Notes under the pieces: generated by a model | What the model was told of the DNA's origin: nothing | The model's database searches: none | Seen by the model: only the letters and a program-made list of their open reading frames with translations | In this document: positions 19,198 through 29,446 of the stretch, one piece after another | How the letters are laid out: each line of letters opens with the position of its first letter | Position numbering within the stretch: position 1 is the first letter of the stretch | Assembly (NCBI RefSeq): GCF_000835495.1 | Contig: NW_015622543.1 | Span: forward strand, 2,217,849-2,281,848 | DNA from: Cladophialophora immunda | Lineage: Eukaryota; Ascomycota; Eurotiomycetes; Chaetothyriales; Herpotrichiellaceae | DNA: 64,000 nt | Reading direction: 5' to 3' | Translations under genes and position numbers: made by a program

Positions 19198-21228
19198 ATG
19201 AAGAGACCTCCCGGGGCCTCCTCTGGCCGTCGAATCGAGGCCTTTCTCGACAACTTCTTCTTCTGCCCCTCTTGTACAAGCTGGCGAAGGACCAGGCCTC
19301 TGCGGTGGACAGCTCCCACTACGTCCAGCAGCAGAACCAGAAACAGCAATCGTCGGCATGCCTCAACCTCCTCCGGCACTCTGACCTCCACCACCGCCGT
19401 GAATGCGCAGAAGCCCGTCCCTGTGCGGTATAGACCTCTTTATGAGTCCCTTCTCAACGTACGAAAAAAGGCGTCCGCGCAGGTAAACCTCAGTCGACTA
19501 CAACTTGCCCTTCAAGGGCTCGAGTCCGAATCTCCGGTGACTAGGGTTGCTGTTTTGGGATTGAATGTACAAGATACAGCAAGCAAGGTAGTCAGGCTAC
19601 TGCTTGCGGACGCTTTGGAAGACGAAGGAAGCTGGGAGGAGGAGTTGGTCAAAAATGCTAGCAACGGAGACTTCAGTCGAGGCGTCTTGATACGTTATGG
19701 ACGGGCACCGAACTCAAATCTCCCTCAGCCGAAGACAAGCATCCCAGTACTGCACGTTCCGTCGAACGTACTCGAGAGGAACAATATCGAGATACTGATA
19801 TCGAGCATCAGGGGGCCCCGAAATGGCGAGCTATTGCAAGGCGCGCAAACAGTGACCTCAGATGCGTTCCTGTCACCTTCGATCGGGACCCCCACCGCCG
19901 CGACTGGAAGACAGACGACGATCAGCCAACCCGTGCATAGCTGTTTGCTGGTCACGAAAGGACTCGACGGGCTCATGCTGGCTGCAGAATTGTTGGCATC
20001 TACCAATTTCACAGCACTGGAAGACCGGGAATCTGTGAGCTTGGTAGTGGACCTGAAAGACTTCAAGGAGAAAGGCCACGGACAGGTCATGGTTGTGGAT
20101 GCTACAAAAGCGGAGGACGGACTGGCAGCAATTCGAAGATCTGTAGCTGAAGCAACCGAATACGAACACAAATGGGTCGACTCAGGCATGCCCATATTGT
20201 CAGGCTGGCTCACACTGGCCTCTGCTGCAAGATCTGAAGGACCTATCCCGGCACCTGTGAAGGCATTGATTTCCTCTTTACTGACAACTGCAATGAGCAA
20301 CTTGCAAGTTGAAGCTTCATTGGAAGCTCGATCGAATGCAGCTCGAAGTTTGAGCCTGGCGACACGAGCCAACCTCGAGGAAGCCATCGAAGGATTCTCT
20401 CGTAATGCCCACCAAGAGCTCCAGTCTGGGCTCGCCTCAGCTTGGAGCTCCCACAACTGGCGCAAGTTGGCTTGGTACAAGCTGTTCTGGCGCGTGGATG
20501 ACGTGGGTTTGATCATTACGGACCTTATCACTAACGCATGGCTTCCCCGTACTGAGCGCGCGGTTTATGAACTGTCGGGTCGGCTGTCTCAGGCGGGCAT
20601 TTCGCCAATGGATGCCTTGCCTTCACTGCCAGAGGGAGAAAACCTCATAATGTCGCGAGCAAAACTAGACCGTCTGACAGAGCCCACGCCAGTGCTACAG
20701 GCGCAAGCCAGCATTGCGACCGAACCTCCTGTGCGGGCAGTCCTGATCAACCCCACGGGAACCGCTGAGGTGGAGATGGTCCCTATTCCTCAACCCATGC
20801 CTTTGTCTTCATCGATATCCAGTACTCGTTCTGAGCAAATGCAACGTGCGATTGCGGATCTCACCAGCACGGCTCAGCAGATTGTGCTCAAAACCCTTTC
20901 GATTACAGGTCTATCCGGCGGACTCTCGGCTCTGACCTACCTTTCCATCACACCAGGTAGCATGTATGAGGCTGGCACCATAGCAGCGCTGGGTACAGCC
21001 TATGCCTTGTGGCGGATGCAGGGAGACTGGTTTAAGGCCACAAAGGCATTGGAACACAGCTTGTATGACGAAGGCAGAACTGTCATTCAGAGAATTGTGG
21101 GCAGGATGGAGGAGCTGGTTGACAATGCTAGTCGAGTTGTGGAGGATGAGGTCGAACTGCAGAGTCGACGTCAAGCCGAGGATGCTGTAGCGAGAGCCAG
21201 GGAGGAACTGGATCGACTTCAGAAGTGA
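19198..21228 (+). CDS. mmc1: Mmc1-like mitochondrial dynamin-family pseudoenzyme
   Basis: Single exon, 676 aa. The N-terminus is rich in Arg/Ser/Thr with almost no acidic residues for about 70 residues, consistent with a mitochondrial presequence; it includes a CPSC pair. The body matches the fungal Mmc1 family: QVNLSRLQLALQGLES, RVAVLGLNVQDTASKVV, SHNWRKLAWYKLFWRVDDVG. Near the C-terminus are hydrophobic stretches (LKTLSITGLSGGLSALTYLS and MYEAGTIAALGTAYALW), then a coiled-coil-like tail ending ELDRLQK. In fission yeast the family is described as a dynamin-like protein of the inner membrane that works with MICOS in crista shape. The expected P-loop (GxxxxGKS/T) is absent, in line with a pseudo-GTPase. 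Divergent from the GCP gene, 291 bp apart. Confidence 0.8.
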   Translation: MKRPPGASSGRRIEAFLDNFFFCPSCTSWRRTRPLRWTAPTTSSSRTRNSNRRHASTSSGTLTSTTAVNAQKPVPVRYRPLYESLLNVRKKASAQVNLSRLQLALQGLESESPVTRVAVLGLNVQDTASKVVRLLLADALEDEGSWEEELVKNASNGDFSRGVLIRYGRAPNSNLPQPKTSIPVLHVPSNVLERNNIEILISSIRGPRNGELLQGAQTVTSDAFLSPSIGTPTAATGRQTTISQPVHSCLLVTKGLDGLMLAAELLASTNFTALEDRESVSLVVDLKDFKEKGHGQVMVVDATKAEDGLAAIRRSVAEATEYEHKWVDSGMPILSGWLTLASAARSEGPIPAPVKALISSLLTTAMSNLQVEASLEARSNAARSLSLATRANLEEAIEGFSRNAHQELQSGLASAWSSHNWRKLAWYKLFWRVDDVGLIITDLITNAWLPRTERAVYELSGRLSQAGISPMDALPSLPEGENLIMSRAKLDRLTEPTPVLQAQASIATEPPVRAVLINPTGTAEVEMVPIPQPMPLSSSISSTRSEQMQRAIADLTSTAQQIVLKTLSITGLSGGLSALTYLSITPGSMYEAGTIAALGTAYALWRMQGDWFKATKALEHSLYDEGRTVIQRIVGRMEELVDNASRVVEDEVELQSRRQAEDAVARAREELDRLQK

Positions 21229-21301
21229 TCGGTTGGATTCCAATCGGTGATAGTATCTTCCCAAAAGTTGGAAATCAATCGCAAGTTCGTTCACCCCAAA
21301 G

Positions 21302-22063
21302 TCAAGTTATCTCGATCGCATCATCCGGAACACCACGTCTGCTTCTTAACCGTCGTGCCCAGAACTGCATCATTGGCAAAGCCTCATCTCGATTCTTGGG
21401 CAACGAGTCATCAGCTTTCTTCCACTGGTGATATGTAACAAATTCATAGGTGGACTTGATGCGGTTTAGTGGACTGGAGCCGACCGATGCAAGTGGTGAT
21501 TTTGAGCCTGAAAGGATCAAAACTGGTGTTTTGTTCTGAGACTTCGTGCTTGTGAGAGGTGCAGATAACGGTAAAGCGCCCCCAACTGATATGACCCCTC
21601 CCAAACAGGGTAGAGAAAATATTGATGGATGTAGAGGGACCGTTAGAGCGACTGAACCACCCTGGCCGAAGCCAAAGAGGTGGATGTGGTCAGGCCGGTA
21701 CCTGAACTTATCGATCAGGACTTTCGAGATGACTTCCTGAGCAATGAGGTCCACTGATTTGGTCAGGGGAGAGTCCGCATCAAGTTCGCCCGTGGCGGCG
21801 TCAACGTGAAGGTCCTCGGACCACTGATCCCCCGGCCCAAGAGGGAATGGTAACGGGAATGGTGGATTGAGGGTGATGGCCAAAGCGTCGGGGAGGTTCA
21901 GCGCGCGGGAGAAGGACGAGAAGTTGGCTGATGTGTCCCCCAAGCCTGGAAGGAAGATGACCACATTGGTCGGCTTGTTGTCTGGTGGGAGATGGAGGAT
22001 TGGTTTGAGAGCCAGGGGGAAGTCGCTGGCGGTTGGAGAGGCTCCAGAGGGCTGGTGAGGCAT
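21302..22063 (-). CDS. Acyl-protein thioesterase / carboxylesterase-fold protein, catalytic residues missing
   Basis: Single exon, 253 aa, alpha/beta hydrolase of the phospholipase/carboxylesterase family (Abhydrolase_2), which includes acyl-protein thioesterase. Seen: NVVIFLPGLGDTSANFSSFS (start of the fold), ALAITLNPPFPLPF, HIHLFGFGQGGSVALTVPL and TPVLILSGSKSPLAS. The nucleophile elbow is G-F-G-Q-G-G where the enzymes have G-F-S-Q-G-G, so the Ser is Gly. The usual Asp after the sixth strand (G-x-x-D) is Ser, and no G-H pair occurs near the C-terminus. This suggests a non-catalytic protein or a paralogue with changed chemistry. Its stop is 73 bp from that of Mmc1. No signal peptide. Confidence 0.85.
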   Translation of the reverse strand: MPHQPSGASPTASDFPLALKPILHLPPDNKPTNVVIFLPGLGDTSANFSSFSRALNLPDALAITLNPPFPLPFPLGPGDQWSEDLHVDAATGELDADSPLTKSVDLIAQEVISKVLIDKFRYRPDHIHLFGFGQGGSVALTVPLHPSIFSLPCLGGVISVGGALPLSAPLTSTKSQNKTPVLILSGSKSPLASVGSSPLNRIKSTYEFVTYHQWKKADDSLPKNRDEALPMMQFWARRLRSRRGVPDDAIEIT

Positions 22064-23175
22064 TGTGGCGCAGCGATCGAGGATGTTTAGGACAGAAACA
22101 AGGCTTTTGGCCCGGCATACACGTGTGTCGCTGTTGATCCTCCGACCCTTCTATCTCTGCTAGAACAGGGGCAGTTTTGATATCGGACAAATTGACGTTG
22201 GCGGTTGAGGCTTCGGATCCAGCTCGTCAGGAACCGAAGTAAAGCAAGAGGATAACAAGTGTCGAGCATGACGTTGTGCGAGCGGGCGATGCTGGGTCGC
22301 AGGGTCGCTTGCCGCTGTGTCGCCAGGGTCCGAGACAAGCTTTAGCTTCCAACTTGGCTTCAGCAGTCAAGCAACATTCGTGGCCCCTCTTGGCGCTTGG
22401 CACTCGGCTTCTTGGGCCAAACTCACCCCTCATCAGTGCAAAAGTGAAGCACGCCGCAGCCTTCCGCTCCCCGTGACAATGTTCCGGGAGAGCTGAGGTG
22501 GGTGCGTGTGAATCCTCGAACTAGGCAGATCTGGTGTAATAGTAATATCTTTGATCCGAAAACGTTGGGCAAAGAATTGCCCGGTGAAGCGAACAAGACC
22601 CTGAAAAGGCGGGACCAAGCGAGCTGAAAAGGTGTGGGGTGGCGGACCTGCATTGGTTCCAGCATCATTGACGCAAAGCCCGGATCAGAGATGGAAGGGG
22701 AACAGACACGGTGATGCACAGCCACGGATGGCCAGCTGAATTCTTGTTTCGGGAGCCAGCACCGGCTCGAGTCAGTGCTGCAGGGGCACCGAGGAGTAGC
22801 TTGATCTGGTGAGCTTGTGCTCACCATGTTGACGCAATGCTCGTAGAAGGTGAAACAGAAGAAACGTCAAGCTGAATGGCTGGCCAGTGCAGAGGCCGAG
22901 GTGGGGTCATATCTGCGCAATCCCAATGGCGAACTGCCAGCGCGAGGGATGCATCGAGGGGCAAGTGTCCTGCCTCGTTGCTAGCAAGATTTCACTCTGG
23001 GCCCCGAGCGGTGACAGACATTCTCCCTCAAAACCTATATATTTCCCCTCCGATCCTTTGCTTCGTCCTCGGAACATCCATCATACTCAAGACTCTTATC
23101 AAACTCACCTGACTTTTCTTGACTGATCGAAACACCTTACATACCACACCATCGGATCTACTACTTCAAATCAAG
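22064..23175. promoter_or_regulatory. Promoter region of cipC and upstream region of esterase-like gene
   Basis: 1.1 kb between divergent genes with no convincing coding sequence. The cipC side has a TATA box at 23036 and a C/T- and A/C-rich leader, as in strongly expressed fungal genes. Confidence 0.5.
23036..23042 (+). promoter_or_regulatory. TATA box of cipC
   Basis: TATATAT, 134 bp upstream of the cipC ATG, at the usual distance for a 5' leader of about 90-100 bases. Confidence 0.6.
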
Positions 23176-23731
23176 ATGTTTGGTTGGGGTAAGTTGACTT
23201 GACCGTCTCTTCCACACCCCTCCTCTCCATGCTGACCGCCCTGTTCCAGACGAAAGCCGTGACGCTCACCAGCAAGTCTGTAAGTATCCTCGAACGCATG
23301 CACCAGTGATGGCGAGACCGATATCATTGCATGATACTAACAACAAGTCAAGACAACGGGGATGATAGACATGAAGCCAAATTCTCCCATGAACTCATTG
23401 GTGGCGCAGCCGCCTTCGAGGGCATGAAGCTCTACGAGGACCGTCAACGCAGAGAAGGTGCGATGAATTCTCTTCCACACATCAGCAGCGTTCATGGAGC
23501 TAACGTTGCGTAGGCAAGACGGTCGACCATGGCTTTGCCAAAGAACTCCTCGCCGGCTTCGTTGGAGCGGAAGTCGACAAGCTTGCCGAGACCAAGGGCT
23601 TGGACGAATATGACAAGATCAGAGCCAGAGAACATGCTAAGAAGAGTGCCGAGAACATGTATGACCGACACTATGGTGACATGGATCAATATGACCCCAA
23701 CCAACGCGACCAGCCAAACTTCAACTATTGA
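23176..23731 (+). CDS. cipC: CipC-like small stress-response protein (DUF3759)
   Basis: Small cytosolic protein of the CipC family, first noted as concanamycin-induced in Aspergillus and often abundant under stress or hyphal growth; biochemical role unknown. Exons: 23176-23188, 23250-23279, 23353-23457, 23514-23731, giving 121 aa, the family's usual size. It begins MFGWDESRDAHQQVY, then HEAKFSHELIGGAAAFEGMK, then the duplicated-looking HGFAKELLAGFVGAEVDKL, and ends in a Tyr/Asp/Gln-rich tail (DQYDPNQRDQPNFNY). The first exon is only 13 bases. The TATA box and pyrimidine-rich leader suggest strong inducible expression. Confidence 0.92.
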
Positions 23732-23977
23732 AGGGACTACACCAAGAACGACGGTGAAATCAGGCTGCGTTGACCACATGGTGGGATCTTTTCACAGGGG
23801 CCTCGAGAGAATATAACCAAGTCTTGCTGGCTCTACGGGGAGATTTTGTCCAAGTGGATAGCCAATGAATGAAAGCGAATGAATTTACCATTCCCAAGAC
23901 CTTTCCTTTCTCAGAGCAAAATGGGTATCCAAATGTTACGTGAATCGTCAGGAATGGATCGTGCAAGATCCTTTTGT

Positions 23978-25095
23978 TCATAGTTCATCATCCTCGCTTG
24001 CTGTTTCCTCGTCATCGTCGTCTCCCGGAGCCGTTGTGGCCTGGACCTTTCCCTTGGTCTGCTCGTCATCTTGCGTCCTGCTCTGTCCTTGATCCTGTTC
24101 TGGATCCACTGCTCGTGTTCTTGGCTGGTTCGAATACGCGGCCGGAGCATCCAAGTTGTCTTCATCCGTGTCCTCGTCTCGCTCTGAAGGTGTTGGGGTC
24201 GAGTCACCAGAAGTCGGAGAGCTAGACTCTTTCTCGGCATTGGTGACCGGTTCTGCACCTGTGGTCTCGAAGCCATCACTCTCATCATCTTCGCCTTCCG
24301 CGGCATCTTCAGCTGGTCTCTTGTTCCGCCGCGGCACACCAGCTGCTTCGTTCCCGATAACGGCTTGCATCTCCTTCAGCTTTTTCTGATCTGGCTTTGC
24401 AGTGGAGAGGATCCGTTGCATGTTTCTGATTTTGAGCTTCTTCTCATTCAGGAGGAGAGCAAATTTTGATAGCATTTGCTTTTCATGCTCAGCTTTGGCT
24501 TCCACCAATTCATCGATTTGTTTCTGTAGGCTTGCCATCACCTCATCCTTCGTCTTGATCTGCTCGTTCAGGCTTGTGACATCTTCTTGTAACTCGTCTC
24601 GCTTCTCGGCAGCCTGCGCCGCCCAGCCAAAGAGGTCAACATCGTCGGTGTCTTCCGTTTGAGGCAGCTCGATAGTCCCAAGGCGCTGTGTGATCTCTTC
24701 GACTCTATTGTTGATGGCGATGGACAAAATGGTTTTGGGATCTTTGCCAGACACTGAACACGTCACCTCGAGATTATTCCTCCGCTGGATGCTAACTGAG
24801 GCCTCGGTTTTCGATCCGAGAATGGAAGAGATGATGTTGGTCCAGTCCTCGTCATTTCCGTCATAATTCCTCGAGCGCAGTTTCTTGAGGCTACGTTGCC
24901 TGACTGCACGAATTCAGTGTGGGAGCAATAACAGTGATTCGTTACCTTACCTTTACCTGTATAAGCTACTTCGCCGTCCGTTGCGAGTAGATCGAGGTCA
25001 AGATCATGACCGCCTTCCTTTTGCGCCACTCTGATCAATATCGGGCTGCGGTTGTTGTCGGCTAGGACGAGCCGAATAACCCACGTCAACGCCAT
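23978..25095 (-). CDS. XRCC4: XRCC4 (Lif1) non-homologous end-joining factor
   Basis: Nuclear partner of DNA ligase IV in double-strand break repair. Exons (complement): 23978-24903 and 24951-25095, giving 356 aa in frame from ATG 25095 (an ATG at 25101 would add two residues). The N-terminal head has LDLDLLATDGEVAYTGK followed by VRQRSLKKLRSRNYDGNDED, then W and the helical lead WAAQAAEKRDELQEDVTSLN. The long coiled coil from about residue 160 is rich in Lys/Glu/Gln with ILSTAKPDQKKLKEMQ at its end. The C-terminal third is acidic and disordered, with SerPro/ThrPro sites and a Glu/Asp run at the end. Identity rests on this architecture plus the conserved head sequences. Convergent with cipC (246 bp apart). 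Confidence 0.85.
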
Positions 25096-25764
25096 GACCA
25101 TATGCAAGTTAGCAGCTGCATCACTTTGGACAGTCAGCACACAACCGTGCAAGGCTCCAGAATCCAAACCCCGGAGTACAGTAGCACCCAAGTAGCATAG
25201 CCCAGATTCGTTCGTGTTAAGCAATGGCCATGCAGCGACCAGTCCGGGACGGAATCACGTAACGCCAGCTGAGTGGGGAAAAGCACGGAACGCGTCAAGG
25301 CCGTGTCTGATTGGTCAGTTTCGTGTCCCTGCCTTCGCATTTCCCAGCTTTTCTGGCTACTGCTGCTTGTCCGCGCCGAAACTCCACCTTTTCCCATCCG
25401 CGAGCAGCAAACCCTCCGACGACCAACTTTCCAGCCTCCCCAAACGGAAGACCTCAGCCCGACCTCGAAAAAGACCTCAACTTGTATACCTCGATCTTCA
25501 TCCTACTCCTTTGGCCATACAAGGCTCTCGTCTATTGACTGCCCCCGATCGGTGGTGTATTCCCTCGACGGGGAGCAATAAACACGCTCCAAAGCTCGAT
25601 CAACCACACTTGAACACCTTTTCCTCACGACGTTACGATTCCTTACGAGTTCTACGATCCCCTTTTTCATGTTTCTACTGGCGACAAACTTTCTGTGTGT
25701 ATTTTCGCGACCTTAATACTTTATCCTGAACGTTTTCACTGCATCCAAGAACAAATTAAGAACC
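25096..25764. promoter_or_regulatory. Divergent promoter, XRCC4 / byr4
   Basis: 669 bp head-to-head region. The byr4 side is a long pyrimidine-rich leader. Overlapping open frames (25214-25729 on the + strand) are Ser/Pro/Thr-rich, lack domains and look noncoding. Confidence 0.45.
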
Positions 25765-28700
25765 ATGGAACCACTTACACTGAAGCAACGCACTCCGGTC
25801 GAGAGCCCCGAGGTGGAAAACTGGGACGATGACGACTTCGAGAATCTGGAGGATGTCCACTTCCGTACTGCCTCAACCGCGACGTCCGTCATCTCTCATC
25901 CTCAAACACACCGTCGAGATTCAGTCTCGTCGCGCATGTCATTGCGATCGGAGTCGAACCAGGGAGACGAAAATTGGGATGTACTGGTTGATGAACAAGC
26001 CTCGATCAAGGACGCAGTAGCCCTCGCGAAGAGCAAAGGAATACCATTACCAGCCAACATACCGCGTTCTGCGTTGGAAGGTGGCACTATACGGCGGTTG
26101 AAGGGAAAAGAGATCAAAAAAGCAATTGCGGACGACTGGTCAGAAGACTTGGATTTACCTGGCACCGACATTCCTCTCAAGCTCGCCAAACACGATGACC
26201 GCGATTTATCGGAGAGTCTGCGACAGATTAGTGCGGCTTTCCGAACGTCACCAAAAACCCCAGAAACGAAAGACATGTTTGACCAAACAATTCGATCGCC
26301 AAAGTCTCGCTCGGCAGCAATGCCTATCACCTTGGATGCCTTTCGCGATACGGATGAGGATGCTGGCTTTGCAGACGTCCCGACCATAAAGGTCGCAAAG
26401 CACAGGTCACCCCAGAAGCCGCTACTCTTCCGGCAACCTCCCACTCCAGTGAAGCCGGAAACTGAAAGCATCGAAGACGATCTCGAGTTGCCGTCCGATG
26501 GACAGCTGCGTCTGTCCACAAGGAAACCACCCCCTTCAACGCCCCAGCAGAGCGACGATTTTGACCTTGAATGGGCTGAGGGCAGCCTGGGGACAAGGAA
26601 CGCCGGCACCAGAAGAGGCGGCCGATCTGCACGTAGCTCGTCCGCATCAGCTTTGAGCCCCAGTGTTTCGAGCGCCTTCACAGCCGAGAGCGAAGATGAA
26701 GGGCTTGAAGGGCTCGTCCTGCCTGACGGGCCAATTCAATTTGAGGACAAGCTCAAGCGACGCCAGCTCGACCATCCATCTGAGCCGCCTCGAAGTGTTC
26801 CAGATCACAAAGACGACTCCAGGATGACGGCGGGGAAGGACGACTTCTTTTCCGGTCTTGAGATTGGAGATGGAGAGGTTTTCGACGCTGCGAAATTGAC
26901 GCTGAACCGCAATGTTAAGCACAAGAGTACACGACCTGCTAGTCCGTCGAAAAGGACAACAACCACGCTCAATTTTACGAGCGCCAAAAGCCAGGGAACT
27001 ATCTCGCGGCTCCCGAGATTTCAACCAGCTCACGACAGGCTTGAGCGTGCTCGGTCCAATTTGGAACCTGTCTCGGAAACCGGCGCCGCGATATCATCGT
27101 ATCAACGAGCAAATTCAAGACTTGGTAACCATGCAAGTCATGCGTCTGTTTCAGCCATCCCTGCCCCCCAAACTCCTTCTACTCCATCTACCCCAAGCCG
27201 ACGGCTACTCCGTGGTACTGAATCTCGTCCTGATCTGCGTTACGAACCGCCGACAACGACAAACGCGCAGCTGCTGCGTGCAAAGAGATCCATGCCAGCT
27301 ATGCGTGGATTAACCTCGCCGACCAAAGCTTCTCCGTACGTCAGACCTCCTTCGCGGCAGGAGACGGGAAGTCGCCTGAATATACCGTCGCGTCCTAAAA
27401 CTCCCACAGACCGGGCAGAGTCTCGCATCGGGGAATCCAGGAAAGGCGCAATACCCTTCCTCCCTGCGGGTGCATCCGCCGGACAGTCTCAGCATGTTAG
27501 TATCAAAAGTCATTACCGTGGGCAGGGTTCCGATGGCTCTGGCGACAGTATGTCTGCTGCTCAAAGATCCTTGTCTCGACTCGCCGGACTCGGCAGACCG
27601 GAGACGCCTGGCCGTGGCGTAGATTCTGGACGTGGGCGAAACAACCTCACGCCTGCCGAATTGGCGGCACAAGCCAAGAAATCAATTACCAAACCTGCGA
27701 GGCGCCGCAATTATGGTGATGGAACGGAGCTTGAGATTTTCGACGACCTCCCTACCTCTGCTACCATTGAATCCAAATTTACAAAGGCACCTGTGGGCCG
27801 CGGTGCGCCGCGAAGTCTTCGAAGCAAGCTTGGACTGTCGCATCTCAATCCCTCTACATCTTCCCTCACCAGTACCAGACGCGGCAGCGACACTCCTGTC
27901 CCTGCAACGCCAATCTCACCAGCACCGAGGAGCGATTTCCCGACCACAGCTCTCAATACGACCAATGTTCCCCGCTTTGCTCGCGATACGGCGGCCTCCC
28001 GCAATGCCCGCGAGCAGCGCCAGATCTCAAGCACCTTTCAAAACATGCGAGGCGAACCACTGCAACCCATCTCGACAAACTGGAAGTCGAATCCCGCGGC
28101 CGCCCGTCCTAGCAATCAAGGAAGTTTGAGGAAAAAGAGAAGCGAAAAGACCCAATTGAAGCCACACCTCATCAAACCCATGGGCAGCGATTTGAATCGC
28201 GCAAAGACAGAGAAAGGCATGAGCTACAATCCATTGTTGTTTAGGTGGGAAGGCAACGAAAACGATCTTGCCCCGTTCGACGTCCCAGACTTTTACCCTC
28301 GTGGTGGCAGCCCTGGGATCCAAGGTCGAGGAAGCCCGGGTACGAAAGCCCAGGTGGCCTTGATCTCCAACGTCGGCTCCAGTGTTACAGGCGTACAAGT
28401 CGTAGGGGGCATGGTGTTTGACCCATCACAAATGCGATGGCTCAAGATCGCCGAGAACCCTGACGGAAGTGTGTCGAGTCTTCGAGGTGGTAGTGTCCAG
28501 ATCGAAGAGGAAGAAGACGTCTTTGCCGGCCTGGAAGACTTGAAAGAAGAGGACGAAACACGGAGTCGTAGCGGCACGCTTCAGAATATGTCAAATATCG
28601 AGCAATCGAGGGATTCGTTTGGCGATGGAGAGGCCGGCCACAGCAGTGGTGATGAGTGGGGCATTGGAGTCAGCGAAGAGTTTGACGTGGGCCCCGAGTT

Positions 28701-28857
28701 TGTGCGAAGACAGAGAGGCGAAGAGGAAAGATGGCGGCGGAAAGTGGAAAAGTGGCTGAGAAAGGGCCTGGAAGTGGAAGAGGAAGAAGGTCCCGATGGA
28801 AGAGGAGGATGGAGGTGGGCGATTCGTGAGCTGGTGATGGAGCAAGGTGAGGCTTAG
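25765..28857 (+). CDS. byr4: Byr4/Bfa1-type septation initiation network regulator
   Basis: Single exon, 1030 aa. Byr4 (Bfa1 in budding yeast) acts with Cdc16/Bub2 as the two-part GTPase-activating complex for the Spg1/Tem1 GTPase at the spindle pole body, restraining septation until mitotic exit. Visible: the acidic start VENWDDDDFENLEDV, a second WDVLVDEQASIKDA block, EIKKAIADDWSEDLDLPG, long Ser/Thr/Pro/Arg-rich disordered stretches, LELPSDGQLRL and DDFDLEWAEGSLG repeats, and the conserved C-terminal region GMSYNPLLFRWEGNENDL with VQVVGGMVFDPSQMRWLK. It ends in a Glu-rich helix with RRKVEKWLRKGLEVEEEE. Many SP/TP sites suit phospho-control. The start at 25765 is preceded by a clean leader. 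Confidence 0.88.
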   Translation: MEPLTLKQRTPVESPEVENWDDDDFENLEDVHFRTASTATSVISHPQTHRRDSVSSRMSLRSESNQGDENWDVLVDEQASIKDAVALAKSKGIPLPANIPRSALEGGTIRRLKGKEIKKAIADDWSEDLDLPGTDIPLKLAKHDDRDLSESLRQISAAFRTSPKTPETKDMFDQTIRSPKSRSAAMPITLDAFRDTDEDAGFADVPTIKVAKHRSPQKPLLFRQPPTPVKPETESIEDDLELPSDGQLRLSTRKPPPSTPQQSDDFDLEWAEGSLGTRNAGTRRGGRSARSSSASALSPSVSSAFTAESEDEGLEGLVLPDGPIQFEDKLKRRQLDHPSEPPRSVPDHKDDSRMTAGKDDFFSGLEIGDGEVFDAAKLTLNRNVKHKSTRPASPSKRTTTTLNFTSAKSQGTISRLPRFQPAHDRLERARSNLEPVSETGAAISSYQRANSRLGNHASHASVSAIPAPQTPSTPSTPSRRLLRGTESRPDLRYEPPTTTNAQLLRAKRSMPAMRGLTSPTKASPYVRPPSRQETGSRLNIPSRPKTPTDRAESRIGESRKGAIPFLPAGASAGQSQHVSIKSHYRGQGSDGSGDSMSAAQRSLSRLAGLGRPETPGRGVDSGRGRNNLTPAELAAQAKKSITKPARRRNYGDGTELEIFDDLPTSATIESKFTKAPVGRGAPRSLRSKLGLSHLNPSTSSLTSTRRGSDTPVPATPISPAPRSDFPTTALNTTNVPRFARDTAASRNAREQRQISSTFQNMRGEPLQPISTNWKSNPAAARPSNQGSLRKKRSEKTQLKPHLIKPMGSDLNRAKTEKGMSYNPLLFRWEGNENDLAPFDVPDFYPRGGSPGIQGRGSPGTKAQVALISNVGSSVTGVQVVGGMVFDPSQMRWLKIAENPDGSVSSLRGGSVQIEEEEDVFAGLEDLKEEDETRSRSGTLQNMSNIEQSRDSFGDGEAGHSSGDEWGIGVSEEFDVGPEFVRRQRGEEERWRRKVEKWLRKGLEVEEEEGPDGRGGWRWAIRELVMEQGEA

Positions 28858-29446
28858 GAGAGATACGGTCGGGGGCCGTAAGCTGCGAACAGTTGTACAG
28901 TATATGGGGAGAAGGACTCACGATACGTGGCGGGCGAGGCTGCTGTGCCTTCTTGGAAAGAGCTCGCAAAAGTCAAGCGACAAGTATACCTCTTATCTAC
29001 CTTTTTTGCGACCTGGGATACCAGTGCGGGAGCTTGATCTTCCAGGTTTCCACTGAAGAGACCCTGAATAGCATTCCCGTCAAGACCGTAGATGAAGAGG
29101 GAGTCCTATACGGCCAGGCTGGTCATCCCAGAAGCGGACAGTGATGTTGCTATGGCCCACGCACATGGTGTCTCCAACGCCGAGCCAGTGATAGCGATAG
29201 GGTGTAGCAGAGGCATTGTTTGGAGACCAGCAAAGTAGGCGGACCGCATCCCTTCAGTAGTGTACGCCGTGTCAATCTTTCGGACATCAGCCTTGTATGG
29301 TAAGTCGATATCTTTCTGCTGATTAGGACTGTTTTCCTAGGGGACCACAAGTATCGGGTTGTCGCCTACTCTGTTTACCACGAAGGCCGGGCCTGTAGAC
29401 ACCTCCTGTAGTCCTTTGTCCAGACGATCTCCTCACCCGGCTCAAC
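28858..29446. promoter_or_regulatory. Intergenic byr4 3' end to dehydratase promoter
   Basis: 589 bp between two + strand genes. It should hold the byr4 3' UTR and the promoter of the next gene. No clear element was recognised. Confidence 0.4.

Noticed and set aside
18907..19359. N-terminal extension of the GCP5-like frame to 19359 (151 extra residues)
   Set aside because: It overlaps the divergent Mmc1 coding sequence, which has a credible start at 19198, and the extension has no GCP-like sequence.
29150..29446. A qut-type quinate cluster around the dehydratase-like gene
   Set aside because: Neither neighbour is a quinate permease, dehydrogenase, dehydroquinase or regulator.
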